This document shows positions 60,850 through 64,000 of a stretch of 64,000 bases of DNA, piece by piece; within the stretch, counting starts at the first letter, position 1; each line of letters opens with the position of its first letter. This DNA is from Callorhinus ursinus (taxonomy: Eukaryota > Chordata > Mammalia > Carnivora > Otariidae): positions 2,932,716-2,996,715 of the forward strand of contig NW_020312935.1 in assembly GCF_003265705.1 (NCBI RefSeq), given 5' to 3'. A program made the position numbers and the translations under genes. The notes under the pieces were generated by a model, which saw nothing but the letters and a program-made list of their open reading frames with translations, had not been told where the DNA came from and searched no databases.

Positions 60850-61110
60850 CCCTCGCTGTAATAAGAAGCACCTCCGATAATGAGCCTGGCACGTAAATCC
60901 AAGAGCAAAAAGCAAATTAATAATTAAAAAAGAAAGGAGAGAAAAGAAGCCAACCCGCGTTACTTTGTAGCATTCGACCCCATTAATATGTTGCGCTCAT
61001 TCACCCTGGCCAACAACTGGAAGTCAAAGGGAGGAAAAGAGGGCTCTTGTTAGAAAATAATTCATCGTGAAAATCAAAAAAATGTGTTCCTATTACTTGT
61101 TTCCCAGGAA
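60850..61110. promoter_or_regulatory. Candidate enhancer-like block
   Basis: Repeat-free AT-rich sequence with GATAATGAGCC, AGCAAATTAATAATTAAAAA, CCCCATTAATATGTTGCGC, CTCATTCACC and AAAATAATTCATCGTG. The TTAATAATTA core matches the type of AT motif bound by ZFHX3. Motif-based inference only. Confidence 0.35.
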
Positions 61111-61904
61111 AACTAACCAACTTCTGTCAGAGAACATTGATTTCTGTAAATCTGGCAGGGCCCCACTCCTTCCTCCTCCCCAGTGATAGAAACTTCTAAC
61201 ATCTGGTTCTTCATGCATGGAATGCAAAATATTGATCAGGTTTTGTCAAAGCCTTCCCTTTAAAGTAGAAATGGACAAAGTACATTCACACACACGCACA
61301 CATTCACAAAAGAAAACACACAGGACTCACAATGAAGCTTCCCAAGGGGAAGAACACCTGTTACTATCAACACACCCTCACCTACCCCCTCACACCTTCC
61401 CATGCACACAACGCAGCTCCACTCCTCGGGCAAGTGAAGCTCTGTGATGCATGGGGCAAAGCAGCTCTCGGGCACTCCTCCGAGCAAATGGGCTACCCTA
61501 GGGGCTACCAGCCGCCTCCTGCTGAGCAGAGAAGAAGCCCCACAGCGGGCATGCAGAATGAACCCCAAGACACCTGTTGAGGTGCATCTGAAGTGCATCC
61601 AGCCAAGGGCAGGTGGAAGGGCCCCCCAGTCCATAAAACGGAGGCCCCAGATGGAGGCGGCCACTCTCACATCGGGCCTCTGGAGGGGAAATTATGAACC
61701 ACAGCCTGCCAGGGGCCCCAGCTTCTGCCCTCTGAGCAAGGACTATAACCATCCTCAGCACTTCCAGTGAGAAGGAATGGGAAGATGAGGGTCCAGAGTT
61801 AGTTTACTAACTCCCCACATCATGAGATGAAATAACGAAGGTGTAAGTGGATGCTGTGCCCGTTCACGACATTTAGCGCTGAGAAGACACCCACAGCGAC
61901 TTGT

Positions 61905-62045
61905 TCTCTTCTCCTTACAGCCCATCCCCATGAGGCAAGTAGCCTTTGGCTCCCGTCCTTGGAGACACCCAAAACTCGGGAGAGGTCATGTGACTCCCCG
62001 CAAGGTCTCACGGAGCATGGGCGAGACAGGACTGGAAGCTGGGGC
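61905..62045 (-). mobile_element. MIR-like SINE fragment, inverted
   Basis: CTTACAGCCCATCCCCATGA, GAGAGGTCATGTGACTCCCC and CAAGGTCTCACGGAGC resemble the reversed MIR core and 5' region. Quite diverged. Confidence 0.5.
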
Positions 62046-63189
62046 TTGATGCCAAGTCCACAGCCGCCTAGCTCCACGGCGCTGACCGCAGGGGCGCTCT
62101 GGAATATGAGATTCCCCACACCCAGGTAATTCACCTTGGATGCTTAAAAAAAATAAATCGTTGCAGGTGCAATGCGACCGGGAATGGAGGCAGTTAATTT
62201 TTTAATCAGTGGTTGTGTTACAGTTTCAAACTTAACGTCACATTCCTAGGAAAGCTTCCAGAAGGTCAACCTAAATATATATGTATTTTCTGTTTAATGT
62301 TGGCTTTTCACCCACTCATGCCCTCCTCCTTGGCACATGCTAATTTAGTCCTATTTCACTGTCGGAGCCCTGCAGACACCATGAGATACAAGCCCCAACC
62401 ATGATTTATAAGAGAAAGTGAAAGGAAGTAAAAATGTTCCCTTAGATCAATCCATTTAACGTGACTCTGACCTATTTTCTGGTTTCTAGGCCAGACTCCT
62501 TTTGCCCTGGACAAGCCATGAGTGTTCACTCTCTGTATCTGAGCTCCAAGGCCGAAGGCGAGACTTCCCATCCCTGCGTCTTTTCCCTTTCCTGAATGAC
62601 ATCTCCTGATTCAGAAGTCTCAATACCAGTATTTCCTTGAGAGACATACAGCACATCCTCAAAGGAAACTAACAACAAGAAATCCAAATATGGTCTCTTG
62701 TGGAATGCTGATGCCTTCCCGTAATAGATTTCATTCCCCTCTGTTAGGGAAACTCCAGAAAGGAGAGGGAGCTTACCAGGTATGTAGGGGTTCTCCCAAA
62801 GGAAGGGGCCCATCAGAGCATGCGGTCATATGCAAGCCAAATGAGGGCTAGTTTCCCTGAGGGTCAAACGAGCATCTACACACAGAGCTCAGAAGCTGAA
62901 GGAGGTATATGGTGGGTGAAATCACAAAGTGGGTCCCACAAGGCTAACATCAAACTGACCACCCTCCAGAACCTACCAAAAGCTCCTAGGATCCGAAAAT
63001 TACTCCTTCGCTAGGCTAAGACACTGGTTACAGTAACCTTCCCCACTCATTATGATGCATTTCTTTCCTAGCACTACTTTCCAGTTCTCACAGATAACAA
63101 ATCCCAAATAAAAATAAGGGCTGCCATCTACATGCCACTCTAGGGTGTCCTCCTTCAACTTCATGCCAATATGTTGCCAATAATGGAGG

Positions 63190-63420
63190 TTTAAGGTGCA
63201 CTCCGGATTGAGGCAGCCCGGTGGAAAACCCTAACCGTGCTACCCGGGGCAAGTTACATACACTGTGGGGTCTCCGTTTACTCACATGCAATACTGGGAC
63301 AATAAAAGAACTCAGGCAGAGCACTGCTGGGAGGATTCAATAGGATAAGAATAATTCATAGGAAGTGCTTAAGCCGGTGCCTGATGCGTGGTTAGCCTTT
63401 ATAATAAGGCTAGTCTTACC
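63190..63420 (+). mobile_element. MIR SINE, forward
   Basis: GGGGCAAGTTACATACACTG, GTCTCCGTTTACTCACATGC, AATACTGGGACAATAAAAGA, GGGAGGATTCAATAGGATAA and GTGCTTAAGCCGGTGCCTGA follow the MIR consensus nearly end to end. Confidence 0.88.
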
Positions 63421-63671
63421 ATTACTTTTCAAACGAGTTAAGGTTTGAGATTAGGAACAGAAATGAATTTACTGAATTTACCTGTTTGACATTTCTCTCC
63501 TTACAACCAACCCTGCCTGCCCCACACTCCCTGGGACACGCACCCCCCCAACCTCAAAGAGGAATCCCTAGCTGACAATAAAGAAAACTGTGATATATAG
63601 AAATTATAACACGGTGGGGATGCTGAACACACATAGGACCAACTTCTTCCTTGTAAGAGGTGCTTAATTTT

Positions 63672-63745
63672 TATTTTAAGTCACTTGCCCAAAGTCATGC
63701 TGCTGCTGCAGGCAGAGCCAGGACCCACACCTCAAGCCCATGTCC
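63672..63745 (-). mobile_element. MIR fragment, inverted
   Basis: TTAAGTCACTTGCCCAAAGT and CAGAGCCAGGACCCACACCT are the reversed MIR 5' half. It lies about 250 bp from the forward MIR. Confidence 0.65.
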
Positions 63746-64000
63746 TTGCCCCAGAACCATACGCCCATCAGGGTGTTGGCATAATGAAAACCCAGAACCA
63801 TGTTCTTTACCATGTCTGCCAACATCCCAGGTGAAGGCCAGCTGAAGGAAGGAAAACCCAGCAGGAATGGCTCACAGACACCTCCCTGATGCCCTAAATC
63901 CGCTCTGAAGGATTTATTTCGATCTCCAGTCCCATGACAGTCAACATAGCAGAGACAACACATGCCCGGTGGTCAAAACAGGTGTGTTACTTCGTCTGTA

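Larger units (their letters stand above)
55101..64000 (-). other. ZFHX3: Intron 5' (upstream) of the zinc-finger exon, partial
   Basis: This is the acceptor side of the upstream intron. The donor lies beyond the window. It holds an hAT MITE, a 5'-truncated L1, a CA repeat, three MIR pieces and two AT-rich candidate regulatory blocks (59440-59560 and 60850-61110). No other exon is recognised. The 237-codon frame at 59068-59781 has no domain and no splice context and is treated as chance. Confidence 0.75.

Overview
This window is vertebrate nuclear DNA, most likely from an arctoid carnivore (bear, seal or mustelid group). Two tRNA-Lys-type Can-SINEs (15310-15511 and, inverted, 37547-37775) have the arctoid rather than the feline or canid head and body. 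A 5'-truncated LINE-1 (57150-57854) has the two-part 3' UTR that I associate with carnivore L1. There are no bacterial-type gene arrays, operons or CRISPR arrays.

The only protein-coding gene I can support lies on the minus strand. Two exons are visible. A 232-nt exon (54869-55100) encodes a C2H2 zinc finger followed by a basic/acidic linker, and a 108-nt exon (3855-3962) encodes an acidic linker. Splice phase and protein sequence join them directly (…[15 protein letters not shown]…). The joined protein matches the linker between N-terminal zinc fingers of the giant zinc-finger homeodomain factor ZFHX3 (ATBF1); its paralogue ZFHX4 is the main alternative. The window therefore holds about 8.9 kb of the upstream intron (55101-64000), the whole ~50.9-kb intron between the exons (3963-54868) and 3.85 kb of the next intron (1-3854).

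The introns hold three kinds of material. First, scattered old repeats: MIR, L2, MER5-type and other hAT MITEs, one MaLR-type LTR and one L1M 3' end. Second, microsatellites, poly-G runs and two assembly gaps. Third, several AT-rich, motif-dense, repeat-free blocks that look like candidate developmental enhancers; conservation itself cannot be seen in a single sequence. Young transposons are sparse, with two SINEs and one L1 recognised in 64 kb.

Points that most deserve a second look are: a diverged ~130-bp sequence present twice about 2 kb apart (8090-8220 and 10081-10211); two in-frame candidate 5' splice sites on the small exon, one touching a TG-repeat tract; a CCAAT/homeodomain-motif cluster at 22118-22330; and a duplicated unit around a 10-N gap at 42662-42671 that looks like an assembly fault. 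I did not find a clearly new biological system. The paired element is the closest candidate.
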